Part shown: one piece after another, positions 24,810 to 33,850 of the stretch | Numbering within the stretch: position 1 is the first letter of the stretch | How the letters are laid out: the number at the start of each line of letters is the position of its first letter | IMG/VR virus record: IMGVR_UViG_3300013131_004046 | Location: 1 to 59,794 of that record | Source of the DNA: a virus | Direction: 5' to 3' (one strand) | Length of the DNA: 59,794 nt | Position numbers and translations under genes: made by a program | The notes under the pieces: generated by a model | Told to the model about the DNA's origin: nothing | Database searches by the model: none | Seen by the model: only the letters and a program-made list of their open reading frames with translations

Positions 24810-26279
24810 TTAAGAATACTTTTTATTTACTATTTGGAATTTTATTTGTTTTTTGTATGTGTTGATTTCACCTGTGGAAATAACTTTCATATCAATATAA
24901 TAATCATTTGGAATTTTATCTCTAGTGTCAAACATAAAATAATACTCATCGGGTGTTCTGTTAAGTTTTGTCCATCCTTGGACTTCTACTTCTGTCTGAC
25001 CTTCTCTAACATAAACTCTGTATGACGCGTCAACGTTAGGTAATTGAACGTTAGTAGTATATGCTTTTTTGATCATAACAGTAACTTTCCTCATGTCCGT
25101 ATTCCAAATTTTTTCATCTTGTTTAATTCCTGAATAATCGAATCCATAAATAGAAGGTTGATTTGTTGATGTACCAATCTGAATAGATTTTTGAATTGGG
25201 TATACAACAAATTCGTTTGTTACATTTGGTAGATTGAAGTTATTTAATTTTATATTTGACCATACGTCTGTAAAACTACAAGGTGTTTTATACCCGAGTA
25301 ATGGTGGTATTGTTACTTCGTACACACCTTGTGTTCGTAAACAACTCGGAATGTTTGTTAGTCCGACTATTGGTTCACCTGACACATCATTTATAGTAAC
25401 CAAAGGATTCTGATCAAGATTTATAGGATTACCATCTTCATATAGATACAGATAAAGTTTATTGGTTTTTCCTAAACTGAAATAATTTCTATCGTCTTGT
25501 ATTAAATCATCATAATTTGTTTCTAAAAATGGCTCATAAAAAGTTTGAGTATGTCTTGAAAAAAATCCAACTGAATAACTTCCCGTGGTTCCTGTTAAGT
25601 TTTCTACCTGAGGTAGAAATGCAATACCCCAACCAACAGGGTTTATTAAACTACCTGTAATTATTGAGTTTATTTCACTTGTCATATCAAATGAAATATT
25701 TTCATCCCCAAACTCAAAATGTTGTCTGTCTAAAATAGTTATGCCAGAAAAAGGAACAGGACCAAGATCTCGATTGTTATAAATACCCGGTGTTTCCCAA
25801 AAATCAATTGTGGTTGTTTGATACCAATTTGATGGTCTATCTGAAAAATTTTTATCTGTAGGTACCGTTGTTATTATATCAGCATAATCATAACCAACAC
25901 CTTCATCCCAATTTTGTGGATAGTTTGGATTATTATCATAATAAGGGATTCTAAAAAGTATTAAATCAAATGATGTCGCTCTTAATCTTCCTGATGATGT
26001 TGTTGTATTAATTAAAAAATCTTTATCAAAAAAAGAAGTGTTCGTCATTTTCAAAGTATGTGTGATCGTATTCAAACAATCCGTACTTATGATCCCATTA
26101 TCATACTTTTCTTTAAGTAAATCTAAATTCAAATTGAAAATAAATCTACTGAACCCTGTTGGGTCGGAAACATTCCCATTACCATAAAATAGTTCCACAA
26201 CAGGATTTCTACCTGTGTTTGTAAAGCTATTTGAAATTAAAGTGTTGTTTCGATTGAAGTATGAGTTATTAATTGACAT
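24810..26279 (-). CDS. Virion structural protein, probably baseplate/tail
   Basis: 489 residues, beta-rich with many Asn, Tyr, Thr and Pro. The N-terminal half resembles DNRLRE-like stalk domains: FIFNLNLDLLKEKYDNG, LFRIPYYDN, FDMTSEINSIITG. The C-terminal half looks like tandem beta-sandwiches (KLYLYLYEDGNPINLDQNPLVTI; YRVYVREGQTEVEVQGW). I place the start at 26279 (MSINNSYF), because the longer in-frame start (TTG at 26303) overlaps the promoter motif. It follows the gp5-like gene, which points to a tail location. Confidence 0.7.
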   Translation of the reverse strand: MSINNSYFNRNNTLISNSFTNTGRNPVVELFYGNGNVSDPTGFSRFIFNLNLDLLKEKYDNGIISTDCLNTITHTLKMTNTSFFDKDFLINTTTSSGRLRATSFDLILFRIPYYDNNPNYPQNWDEGVGYDYADIITTVPTDKNFSDRPSNWYQTTTIDFWETPGIYNNRDLGPVPFSGITILDRQHFEFGDENISFDMTSEINSIITGSLINPVGWGIAFLPQVENLTGTTGSYSVGFFSRHTQTFYEPFLETNYDDLIQDDRNYFSLGKTNKLYLYLYEDGNPINLDQNPLVTINDVSGEPIVGLTNIPSCLRTQGVYEVTIPPLLGYKTPCSFTDVWSNIKLNNFNLPNVTNEFVVYPIQKSIQIGTSTNQPSIYGFDYSGIKQDEKIWNTDMRKVTVMIKKAYTTNVQLPNVDASYRVYVREGQTEVEVQGWTKLNRTPDEYYFMFDTRDKIPNDYYIDMKVISTGEINTYKKQIKFQIVNKKYS

Positions 26280-26290
26280 CAAGTTTTTTA

Positions 26291-26301
26291 TTATAAATAT
26301 C
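26291..26301 (-). promoter_or_regulatory. Late-type promoter motif
   Basis: The minus strand reads GATATTTATAA (26301-26291), 11 nt before the ATG at 26279. Confidence 0.65.
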
Positions 26302-27844
26302 AATTAATTCGAATATTTTGATTGAGAATAGTGTCGGGGGCATTTAATAGTTGTTGTAATATTTCATCAGATCTTGTGCCATCCCTACCAACGGGAACTG
26401 GTGATAACCCGTGAAACGGATGTACGTGTGATAACAAATATTTTACAATTAAATTTATAAGTTTCATTAATTCATCTCCTCTAACCATAGGATCAGTGTT
26501 TGGTGTTAAATTTTCAGTAAAATTTATTTCTGGAATTCCATATAAAGTATTTGTTAGATCTACTTTATTTTTTGAGGGTATTTGTGAATTATGAGATAAC
26601 AAAAACATTTTATCAGAACCAATCGTGGTATATGTTGTTGGTGTTTGAGAAAAATTTAATGGTTTATAATTTGTGACATTTACTTTGATAGGTTTATTGG
26701 TGTTATTGTAGTCCCATACCATATTACTTCCTGCAACAGGATCAGAGGATAATAATTTTATTTTATTATAAATAAAACCAATATTTTGTATTTCTATTGG
26801 TGTAGATCCGGTTAATGCCGCCATTTTTGAATAAGTGTTTGTAGTTGGCCTGAAATAAAACGGAAATTGATTTTGTAAATTATATATAGGGTAACCAGAT
26901 ATATTAATCACACCGTCATTCACTCCCTTGATAAAACTATTAATCAGTGCAACAGTTTCTTCAGATGTTTTCCCTATAAATTGTAAATAATATTCAGGAG
27001 CTCCTGCAATACCTGAGATATTAGTAGACAATCCAAAATCTTTGGACTCTAAAGAAATAGGATTACCCGTGAAAGGAAATGGGACATAAGATGGAACGTT
27101 TGGTAAATTATACAAATATATTGTACCTGTAAAAGAGTTTTGTTGATTATCTGGATTTATAATGTCCCAATCAATTACTTTTCTGATAGGTTTAGTGTCA
27201 ATAGTAATGAATTCATCCGTAACTTCAGAACCTAATTCAGTAGATTGTCTAAAATTTGATAATTGAATAAACGCTCTTTTTTCATTTCCAATAGGGAAAA
27301 TATTTGGGTTGAATGGGCTATTTGTTTTTCCACTTCTCAATAATATTTCATCTTCCTTTAATATGATATCCGTACTACCTCTACTTAATATTGCATTATC
27401 TTTTGGTTCAGGAAAAATACCATAAGAAGGAGGATTTCTATATATATTTTCTTTATTTTTTAAAGATTGATTTTGTTGGATTTGAGTACCAACGGTTGTG
27501 AATTTTTTAGATGCTTCAAAATATTCATAGTTTGTTGCCAACGGAGATGAAAACGGACCGTTAATATAGTATTGATTTTGATTATCATAACTTTTGTCTT
27601 GATAGATAATATTGACTAATTCATTTTCTTGAGGGACATTCCAAAAATAAAAAGGGAGTAGTGGAAAAAATATTAATGGATCTTCGTCTGACCAAGCTTT
27701 GGATTCATCCCAATTTGGAATCGCATTTACAATTGCCTCATATTTTTTTATTTCAGGTCTAACCCTTAATCGACCCAAAACCATTGGGTCTTTATTGTCA
27801 ATTACAACACCAGGAAATATTATTTGATTTTCATTTGTTGCCAT
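26300..27844 (-). CDS. Baseplate hub OB-fold protein (gp5-like, no lysozyme)
   Basis: 514 residues. The N-terminus GVVIDNKDPMVLGRLRVRP is the OB-fold signature of T4 gp5-type and related spike proteins, continuing with the VPQENELVNIIYQDKS strand pair. A C-terminal HVHPFHG His motif, also seen in this family, may bind metal. No lysozyme domain and no long beta-helix needle follow, so cell-wall digestion must be done by another protein. The start overlaps the upstream coiled-coil gene by 14 nt. Confidence 0.75.
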   Translation of the reverse strand: MATNENQIIFPGVVIDNKDPMVLGRLRVRPEIKKYEAIVNAIPNWDESKAWSDEDPLIFFPLLPFYFWNVPQENELVNIIYQDKSYDNQNQYYINGPFSSPLATNYEYFEASKKFTTVGTQIQQNQSLKNKENIYRNPPSYGIFPEPKDNAILSRGSTDIILKEDEILLRSGKTNSPFNPNIFPIGNEKRAFIQLSNFRQSTELGSEVTDEFITIDTKPIRKVIDWDIINPDNQQNSFTGTIYLYNLPNVPSYVPFPFTGNPISLESKDFGLSTNISGIAGAPEYYLQFIGKTSEETVALINSFIKGVNDGVINISGYPIYNLQNQFPFYFRPTTNTYSKMAALTGSTPIEIQNIGFIYNKIKLLSSDPVAGSNMVWDYNNTNKPIKVNVTNYKPLNFSQTPTTYTTIGSDKMFLLSHNSQIPSKNKVDLTNTLYGIPEINFTENLTPNTDPMVRGDELMKLINLIVKYLLSHVHPFHGLSPVPVGRDGTRSDEILQQLLNAPDTILNQNIRIN

Positions 27845-28043
27845 TTCTTGTCGTATGTTCTTTTAAAATTGCGTTGTATGTGGACTCCAATTTGTCCAAA
27901 TGATGAGTTAATACAATTACTTTTTGTTTTGTTGATTCAAATTCATTAGAAATAAAATCCATTGCTTTTTCCAAATCTTTATTTGATTGGTTTTTATAAT
28001 CTTCAATTATTTCAGTTATTTTTTTTACTTCTTCTTGATTCAT
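27831..28043 (-). CDS. Small coiled-coil protein
   Basis: 70 residues, almost wholly helical with heptad-like spacing (IIEDYKNQSNKDLEKAMDFI...VIVLTHHLDKLESTYNAIL). Its position between two tail genes, with a 14-nt overlap to the gp5-like gene, suggests a small tail assembly or hub component. No family recognised. Confidence 0.65.
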   Translation of the reverse strand: MNQEEVKKITEIIEDYKNQSNKDLEKAMDFISNEFESTKQKVIVLTHHLDKLESTYNAILKEHTTRNGNK

Positions 28044-28044
28044 T

Positions 28045-29937
28045 TTAAAGTTTTTTTCCCGTTGATGTCATTGGTAAAACTTGACCGTTTGGTAAGTAAA
28101 CGCCAAAATCAGTCAAAGCTTCAACCTTTCCATTTTCATCATCTTCTTTTTTTGCACCTTTTAATTGACCAAAAACAGAAACTAACCCCAAGTTGGCACT
28201 TCCATCAGGCATAGCCCCAGTAGGTAATCCTAATTTTTGATATTCTTCAATTACATTAACAAATGCTCTTGACGCAGAAAATCCACCCAATAATTTTGTT
28301 GCGATTAATAGAGGTTTTGGTATTGTATTTCCAAAAAATCCACCAACTATTTTTAATAATGCTAATATTTCATCAACAACACTTTTACACTGTCTATAAT
28401 CTTTGATTAATCTTGCAACAGTTGTTAGTAACTCAATTAATCTCAAAATGACCCTAGTTCTCGTTTCATTTTTTTCATTTGTAACATCTAAAATAAGTGC
28501 TTGAATTAAAGATTGAATGTCTGCTTTAATAATTTTAAAAAGTTCCTTAACAAAGATTGCACCTATTTCAGAAATTATATTAGAAACTAAAGTAGCCATT
28601 TTAATTGCAAATGACATAAGTGAATCAATAATGTCAAAAACTGAATTACCCAATGCTTTCAGAAAGATTGCAATTGGTAAAATAACTTTGGGTGAAAACA
28701 AAGCGTAGAAAATGGCTTTTGGAATTGTTTTTAAAAGGTCTTTGTCGAAACTTATTTTGATACCAAAACCATTCTCGTTGTTTTGAGGTATAACAGCAGA
28801 TACTGCGTTATTAATAGTTTCATCAACCGTTTGGTCAGGCACAAAAACAAATTGATTTATTGCCTCAGTAACCAAACTAGGAACCACCGGTAAAGTAACG
28901 TTATCACAATCAACAAAATTAATAATCCCTTGATGTATGTTTGATATTGTTTCTTCAATTTCACTGATATCTATACTTGTAAATTGAAAGAAAGAATCAT
29001 CAAAATTATCGAGTTCAGATGTTTTTGATGCTCCCATAACATCTATTTCTTGATTTTCATCGAAACATAAACCTAACATTCTTTGAAGTATAATTTCAAA
29101 TTTTTTCATGTCCCCTATTTGTAAATCTCCAGAACCTATCTGTATTTGTAAAAATCCTGTAAGAATATCCATCAAACGGGCAACAACATTATTGAAATCA
29201 AGAATATCTAAACTAGCATAATAATCTTGTAATGCTTCTTGGATGTTATTTATACCTTGTCTTGGAATTAATTTAACTTTGAAAAAATCTCCCGCATTTC
29301 CGTTACCATCAAAGTTTGTGTACTCAATGTCAAACAAATCTTGTTTTGATGCTCCTTGATAAAATACACCGTATTCAGTAGAGAAAGGAACATTTGGTTG
29401 TTGTAATCTATTCCACAACTCTTTGTTCATTGCAAAAGGAACGGACCCAACGTTGATGCCGTACTTTTCGTATAATATTTTATTTTCGTCGGTTGAAGGA
29501 TTTAATTTCAACATATTAAAAAGATCTACCGATCTTACTTTTATGTATAATATTTGGTTAGATTGATAAGTTTGATCTTGTCCGCATCCTATGGCATTTA
29601 CCGCCTCTTTTGTTAAAATCTCAAACAGTTTTGGTTTACAATTTGAAATTGTTCTAGCAAAAACTTTTTTCAAATATTCAATAGTGTTTCTTGGCTTACT
29701 GTTTGACGCGGTAGAAATGTCAACCAATTCATCAATTTGTGTTTTTTGATTTCTTTGTGATCTATTTTTGTTTTTTTTTGCTTCCGAAAGAGATCTAGTG
29801 TTTTTTTTAGAATTTTCTTCTTCGTTATCTCCTTTTTTGTCCGATAACTTTCTGATGTCTTTTTTAATTTGGTTATAAGTTTTTGCCGCATTAATTTTGG
29901 TTTTAACTTCACTATAACTAAATTTTAAATCTGCCAT
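28045..29937 (-). CDS. Large tail/baseplate-associated protein with hydrophobic helices
   Basis: 630 residues. A Lys/Asn-rich N-terminus (1-70) precedes an alpha/beta domain (75-340) and a long helical part with several strongly hydrophobic segments (AIFYALFSPKVILPIAIFLKAL; LLKIVGGFFGNTIPKPLLIATKLL). Hydrophobic helices inside a virion protein are typical of tape-measure/hub proteins that contact the host membrane, and T4 gp29 is of similar length (590), but I see no diagnostic motif. It is cotranscribed with the gp5-like gene. Confidence 0.65.
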   Translation of the reverse strand: MADLKFSYSEVKTKINAAKTYNQIKKDIRKLSDKKGDNEEENSKKNTRSLSEAKKNKNRSQRNQKTQIDELVDISTASNSKPRNTIEYLKKVFARTISNCKPKLFEILTKEAVNAIGCGQDQTYQSNQILYIKVRSVDLFNMLKLNPSTDENKILYEKYGINVGSVPFAMNKELWNRLQQPNVPFSTEYGVFYQGASKQDLFDIEYTNFDGNGNAGDFFKVKLIPRQGINNIQEALQDYYASLDILDFNNVVARLMDILTGFLQIQIGSGDLQIGDMKKFEIILQRMLGLCFDENQEIDVMGASKTSELDNFDDSFFQFTSIDISEIEETISNIHQGIINFVDCDNVTLPVVPSLVTEAINQFVFVPDQTVDETINNAVSAVIPQNNENGFGIKISFDKDLLKTIPKAIFYALFSPKVILPIAIFLKALGNSVFDIIDSLMSFAIKMATLVSNIISEIGAIFVKELFKIIKADIQSLIQALILDVTNEKNETRTRVILRLIELLTTVARLIKDYRQCKSVVDEILALLKIVGGFFGNTIPKPLLIATKLLGGFSASRAFVNVIEEYQKLGLPTGAMPDGSANLGLVSVFGQLKGAKKEDDENGKVEALTDFGVYLPNGQVLPMTSTGKKL

Positions 29938-29938
29938 C

Positions 29939-30310
29939 TTACTTATTTATTTTGTATGTTGAGCTGTTGTGGATGTCTTTTTGTAAAAGAGTTTTGAACG
30001 CATCGTCGTCTATATCCAAATCAGAAATAGAAAAATCTTCTTCTTTTTCTGAAGTTTTCTGCCACATTTGTGATTGTAATTTTGAAAGGGTTAATTTTTT
30101 TTCAACACAATCATTTATAATTTTTTGTTGTTTTTCAATGACAGGTCCAATCAAAGTCATGTCTTCCGGTTCTTTCATCATTGTCAACATTTTGTTTTGG
30201 ATCCTAATTGCGGTATTTCTTTGCTCTACAAGTTCATTATAGATTTCTTGCATCAAAGATAACATAGATTCTTTACTTAAATTGATTTGTTTTTTCTGTG
30301 GTCTAGGCAT
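29939..30310 (-). CDS. Hypothetical coiled-coil protein
   Basis: 123 residues, mostly helical (LSLMQEIYNELVEQRNTAIRIQNKMLTMMKEPED...VIEKQQKIINDCVEKKLTLSKLQSQMWQK), with an acidic end (SDLDIDDDAFKTLL). It is one nt from the next gene's start, suggesting an assembly partner of the large tail protein. Not recognised. Confidence 0.65.
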   Translation of the reverse strand: MPRPQKKQINLSKESMLSLMQEIYNELVEQRNTAIRIQNKMLTMMKEPEDMTLIGPVIEKQQKIINDCVEKKLTLSKLQSQMWQKTSEKEEDFSISDLDIDDDAFKTLLQKDIHNSSTYKINK

Positions 30311-30324
30311 AATAAAGGTCTTTA

Positions 30325-31074
30325 TTATTTATATATTTCAGAAATTATTTCTTGGTAAAGTTTCTTATATTTTTTAAGAGAAACTCGTATTTCTTTGGTA
30401 GACAAATTAGTCATTTCTCTTATTTCAAAAAGTATAACATTTTTGTTAAATTTGTTATTACTACTTGCATCTATAAAAATGGAATTATAATTTTCAAATA
30501 TGTCTACTAAAGCTTCTCCCAATCTATATTCTTGTTCTGTCACATTAGTTTCCTCAATCATTTCACTTAGCTTACTCAAAAACTTTTTAATAACTTCTTC
30601 AGTAGACACAACATCATTATCGATGTGGTATATCATATCTGGAGTATTTAATAAATCCGAGGAAATATCTTCATAGGATATTTTCCGATTCATTTCTTTT
30701 TGATCTTTAAGAATTTGACCCATAAGATAGTTTTTACAAATGGTACCAAAGTAAGAATATGCCTTCTTTTCTTTGGCCGGTTTGAACTTGTCAATTTTGG
30801 TCATTAAAAACGAATGTGTGTCGATATGAATTTCATCAAAATTCATATCCTTTCTGTATAACTTATATCGTCGTATAATTGACGATATCATTTTATCTAA
30901 AGGGTCTTTTAGAAATTCATTATAGATCTTATTTTTTTCATCGAAAGTAGTTGCCGATAGATATAATCTTACGGCAACTTCCTCTCGTTCATCAAAATAT
31001 TTGTTTTCTTTAGCTTTTCTCCCTTTCTTTTTCTTTTCACTCGGTTGATCTTGTATGTTAGTTTCTAAAATCAT
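30325..31074 (-). CDS. Late sigma factor (gp55-like)
   Basis: 249 residues. The region PLDKMISSIIRRYKLYR...DTHSFLMTKIDKFKP..KKAYSYFGTICKNYLMGQILKDQK corresponds to sigma-70 region 2 (core binding and -10 recognition) and matches T4 gp55-type late sigma factors. The C-terminal helices (NLSTKEIRVSLKKYKKLYQEII) may act like region 4 or bind a sliding-clamp coactivator. Its expected targets are the TATTTATA-type motifs before virion genes. The start overlaps the upstream glycosyltransferase stop by 1 nt. Confidence 0.82.
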   Translation of the reverse strand: MILETNIQDQPSEKKKKGRKAKENKYFDEREEVAVRLYLSATTFDEKNKIYNEFLKDPLDKMISSIIRRYKLYRKDMNFDEIHIDTHSFLMTKIDKFKPAKEKKAYSYFGTICKNYLMGQILKDQKEMNRKISYEDISSDLLNTPDMIYHIDNDVVSTEEVIKKFLSKLSEMIEETNVTEQEYRLGEALVDIFENYNSIFIDASSNNKFNKNVILFEIREMTNLSTKEIRVSLKKYKKLYQEIISEIYK

Positions 31075-31877
31075 TAAACCTCTTGAGGTTCATAATTTAT
31101 TTCTCTAAGATTTGTGTAGAAATATTCTTTCTTTGCAGATTCAACCCAGAATTTAACTTCATCTGGAGTTAACTTATTTTCCCCATTTTTGTAATTCCAA
31201 AAAATAGATCCTTCTCTCATGTTTGTGTGTTTGTATCCAATTTTAGGTATAGTTAATACTTTATGACCGTTTGTCAACCTCAATAAGAATTCATAACCAA
31301 AAGTAAGTTTAATATTTCCTTTTAACCCACCTATATTTTCAAAAACATCTTTTTTAATTACCATTCCCGAAATTTGGAAATTTTGATAATTTAAAAGAGT
31401 TTCTGTTGATAGATACCCCATTTCTTGCGAAATGTTGGATGCAAATGTTGCCTCATTTGTGAAACCAACAAAAACACCCATGTCGTTAGTATCAACAACA
31501 ATTGGTAAGAATGCGCTTATATCATTATAAATATCTGAATACTTATGAACATTCCTAAACCAAATATTGGAATACTCATCATCAAATTCATAAAAAGAAA
31601 CAAAATCAGAAGTCGCAATTTTTACTCCTTGATTAATTTGGTTGCAGAAATTTGGTTCTTTGGTCCACAATTCTTTAACCACATTTATATTTCCAAAATC
31701 GTAAGAATTTAAAAAATTAACTAATTCGGTTTCATCTGTGTGAACTATAACTAATTCATTGTATTGATCTGTCTGTGCTGATAATGACACAATACATTTG
31801 TCAAAATACTCTTTAAATGTTGTTGGTTTACCAGACCTAATTGGTAAAATAACTGATATTGATTTTTTTTGTTCCAT
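31074..31877 (-). CDS. Family 2 (GT-A) glycosyltransferase
   Basis: 267 residues. The N-terminus SVILPIRSGKPTTFKEYFDKCIVSLSAQT is a GT-A nucleotide-sugar binding start, and FYEFDDE provides the acidic metal-binding motif. The acceptor side has GLKGNIKLTFGYEFLLRL. It shares single-base overlaps with both neighbours, so it belongs to the leftward glycosylation/nucleotide operon. The sugar and acceptor are unknown. Confidence 0.8.
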   Translation of the reverse strand: MEQKKSISVILPIRSGKPTTFKEYFDKCIVSLSAQTDQYNELVIVHTDETELVNFLNSYDFGNINVVKELWTKEPNFCNQINQGVKIATSDFVSFYEFDDEYSNIWFRNVHKYSDIYNDISAFLPIVVDTNDMGVFVGFTNEATFASNISQEMGYLSTETLLNYQNFQISGMVIKKDVFENIGGLKGNIKLTFGYEFLLRLTNGHKVLTIPKIGYKHTNMREGSIFWNYKNGENKLTPDEVKFWVESAKKEYFYTNLREINYEPQEV

Positions 31878-32941
31878 TATTCTTCTATTGTTTGAAATTT
31901 ATTTAATTGTGATTCAAAGTTTGTAGTTCTTGTTACAAAAATTTCTGTGAATAACTTTTCTACCTCTTCTACAAAATTTTCTTTTGTTTGTTGTTCTTTA
32001 ATTGTCTTTTCCATTTCAGAATATAAATCAGGACTAATGTTGTCTTCTAACCAATTCTGAATGAAATCTGCTAAAACGTCAACAATCATTAGTTGGTTAT
32101 TTACCCATATACCATTGTTTTCGTTCATCCAATCAGGAACTAAATTTGGTGTCAATCCTACAACAGGAACACCCATACTAAATGACTCAAGAGGGAATGT
32201 ACCAAAACCACTAATTTCGTCTACCCATACTGAAACAAAACTATCTTTTATTCCATCAGCAAATTCTTTTTCTGAAAGACCTCTTAGGTCTCTGAAAGTA
32301 ATCCATCGATATTGCGGGTATTTTGAATAAAAAGTTTTAACTAAATTAGTTGTATCTCTTTGATCTCTAGTGTGGATTGTTACAATTGTTTTTGGAGGCA
32401 TCGTTTGTTTTTCAAAAGTTTCAGAAATGTATGGTCTAATTACATCATAAGATAAGTTTCTTACAACTGATTGGATATACTCTTTTTGTTTTTCACTTGT
32501 TGTAATACATTTGAAGAATCCTAAAAGTGGCCAACTTTGTCCTGGGTTTAAGGTTTCAAAAATGTAATCATAGGACTGACAAAGTACTATTTTTCCACAT
32601 GGTAAATTCATTATTTGATCCATAACAAAACCATAAATTTCAGGCACAATAATTAAATCATCAGGAGATACTTCTAAGTTAGTACCCTCAATAGCTGAAT
32701 GAGGTAATTCGTCCATGTAACTTTGACCTAACCAATTTGAAACCCCGAAATAATCAGGTTTTTCGTGTAACATTGTAGGATTATATCCTTTGTCTTTTAA
32801 CGCCATAGCCATTTGATAAATGTAACGTAAGGATGCTTTTGCATTTCCTTTTGTGTCTTGCACAATGAAATAAATTCTTGATTGTTTATTTTTCATTCTC
32901 AAGATTGAATCTTCTAATTTTTTGATTTGATTGTTATCCAT
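31877..32941 (-). CDS. GT-B glycosyltransferase (GT4-like)
   Basis: 354 residues in a two-Rossmann layout. The N-terminal domain RIYFIVQDTKGNAKASLRYIYQMAMAL gives the acceptor side. In the C-terminal domain IVTIHTRDQRDTT starts the donor half, and SGFGTFPLESFSMGVPVVG carries the Glu of the E-x7-E-type nucleotide-sugar site. Probably cytosolic. It is fifth or later in a leftward operon, directly before a GT2 gene. Confidence 0.8.
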   Translation of the reverse strand: MDNNQIKKLEDSILRMKNKQSRIYFIVQDTKGNAKASLRYIYQMAMALKDKGYNPTMLHEKPDYFGVSNWLGQSYMDELPHSAIEGTNLEVSPDDLIIVPEIYGFVMDQIMNLPCGKIVLCQSYDYIFETLNPGQSWPLLGFFKCITTSEKQKEYIQSVVRNLSYDVIRPYISETFEKQTMPPKTIVTIHTRDQRDTTNLVKTFYSKYPQYRWITFRDLRGLSEKEFADGIKDSFVSVWVDEISGFGTFPLESFSMGVPVVGLTPNLVPDWMNENNGIWVNNQLMIVDVLADFIQNWLEDNISPDLYSEMEKTIKEQQTKENFVEEVEKLFTEIFVTRTTNFESQLNKFQTIEE

Positions 32942-32946
32942 AAAAT

Positions 32947-33201
32947 TTAATATTTATTTATTATTTTTTTATTTAGTAATGTATTAAACGCAAGTTTAAA
33001 AGACGGTGTTAATGCGGATGATTTTAAACCTAGAGTGTCATCTATGTTTTCCGCTTCAGTTAAAATTGTTTCTAACATAAATTTAACTGTTTCATATTTA
33101 ATTAAATGAATTTGAGTTTCCCCTGTTGTTTCCTTTAATTCGCATTCATCAACTATTTTATCTAAGTCGATGTAGTAGTTTTCATTAAAAATTGTAAACA
33201 T
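32947..33201 (-). CDS. Hypothetical small protein
   Basis: 84 residues starting MFTIFNENYYIDLDKIVDEC, helical afterwards (YETVKFMLETILTEAENID). I prefer ATG 33201 over TTG 33216; either way it overlaps the end of the HAD-like gene, so translation is coupled. Not recognised. Confidence 0.6.
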   Translation of the reverse strand: MFTIFNENYYIDLDKIVDECELKETTGETQIHLIKYETVKFMLETILTEAENIDDTLGLKSSALTPSFKLAFNTLLNKKIINKY

Positions 33202-33847
33202 TAGTAATTTCTTCAATTGTTTTTTCTAAATCTGATAAACTTTCAATCTCAAATTCAGAACTCACATGTTTATTGTAATCAGTTTTGAATTTTATCAAAA
33301 CTTTTCCGTTTGGTTTGTTTAATAATAAATCAGGATTAGCCGTAAGTAAAATGTCAATTTTGTCCCACATCAATTTTTTTGTTACTTGACTATAAAAAAA
33401 TACTTCCTCAACAAGACAACCAAACTTGGAAAGAAAAAATAAAGAAGATGGTTTAGATTTACCGATCTCATCTGATACTATTTTAATTTCAAAATTATCT
33501 CTATGTTTATAATAAAATTCATTTAAAATCAAAAAAGTGTTCATTTCCGTAGATTGGGCATGCCCAAATAATTCCATGGTATATTCCTCATACATAAAAG
33601 AGTACAAATCCTCTTTAGTTGGAAAAGTAAAATGATCGAGTAAATCTAAAGAAGTTACTTCACTTTTTATTTCATATTTGAAATTTGTTGTTAATATCGC
33701 TTCATTTAAATTACCATCATCATCAATGTTGTAAATTTGATTTTGTGAGTCAACATCTTGGGACTCAATCAAATTTTTTTCATAGAGTTGTTTAAACTTT
33801 GAAATAGTATCCCTCAAAACCCCATTAATTTCTATACCAAGTTTCAT
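33185..33847 (-). CDS. HAD-like protein with altered nucleophile
   Basis: 220 residues resembling HAD phosphatases/5'-nucleotidases. MKLGIEINGVLRDT corresponds to motif I (usually DxDGVLxDT), IVSDEIGKSKPSSLFFL to motifs II-III (Ser and Lys), and KIDILLTANPDLL to the region of motif IV. The catalytic nucleophile Asp is Glu here (E6), so ordinary phosphoryl-enzyme chemistry is doubtful. It may be a binding or scaffold version, or the motif I match may be a chance likeness. It lies between PhoH and glycosyltransferase genes. Confidence 0.55.
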   Translation of the reverse strand: MKLGIEINGVLRDTISKFKQLYEKNLIESQDVDSQNQIYNIDDDGNLNEAILTTNFKYEIKSEVTSLDLLDHFTFPTKEDLYSFMYEEYTMELFGHAQSTEMNTFLILNEFYYKHRDNFEIKIVSDEIGKSKPSSLFFLSKFGCLVEEVFFYSQVTKKLMWDKIDILLTANPDLLLNKPNGKVLIKFKTDYNKHVSSEFEIESLSDLEKTIEEITNVYNF

Positions 33848-33850
33848 ATC

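Noticed and set aside
30311-30326. AATAAA-GGTC-TTTATT inverted repeat as terminator between sigma and coiled-coil genes
   Set aside because: AT-only stem without a T-run in the leftward direction; the genes are probably cotranscribed.
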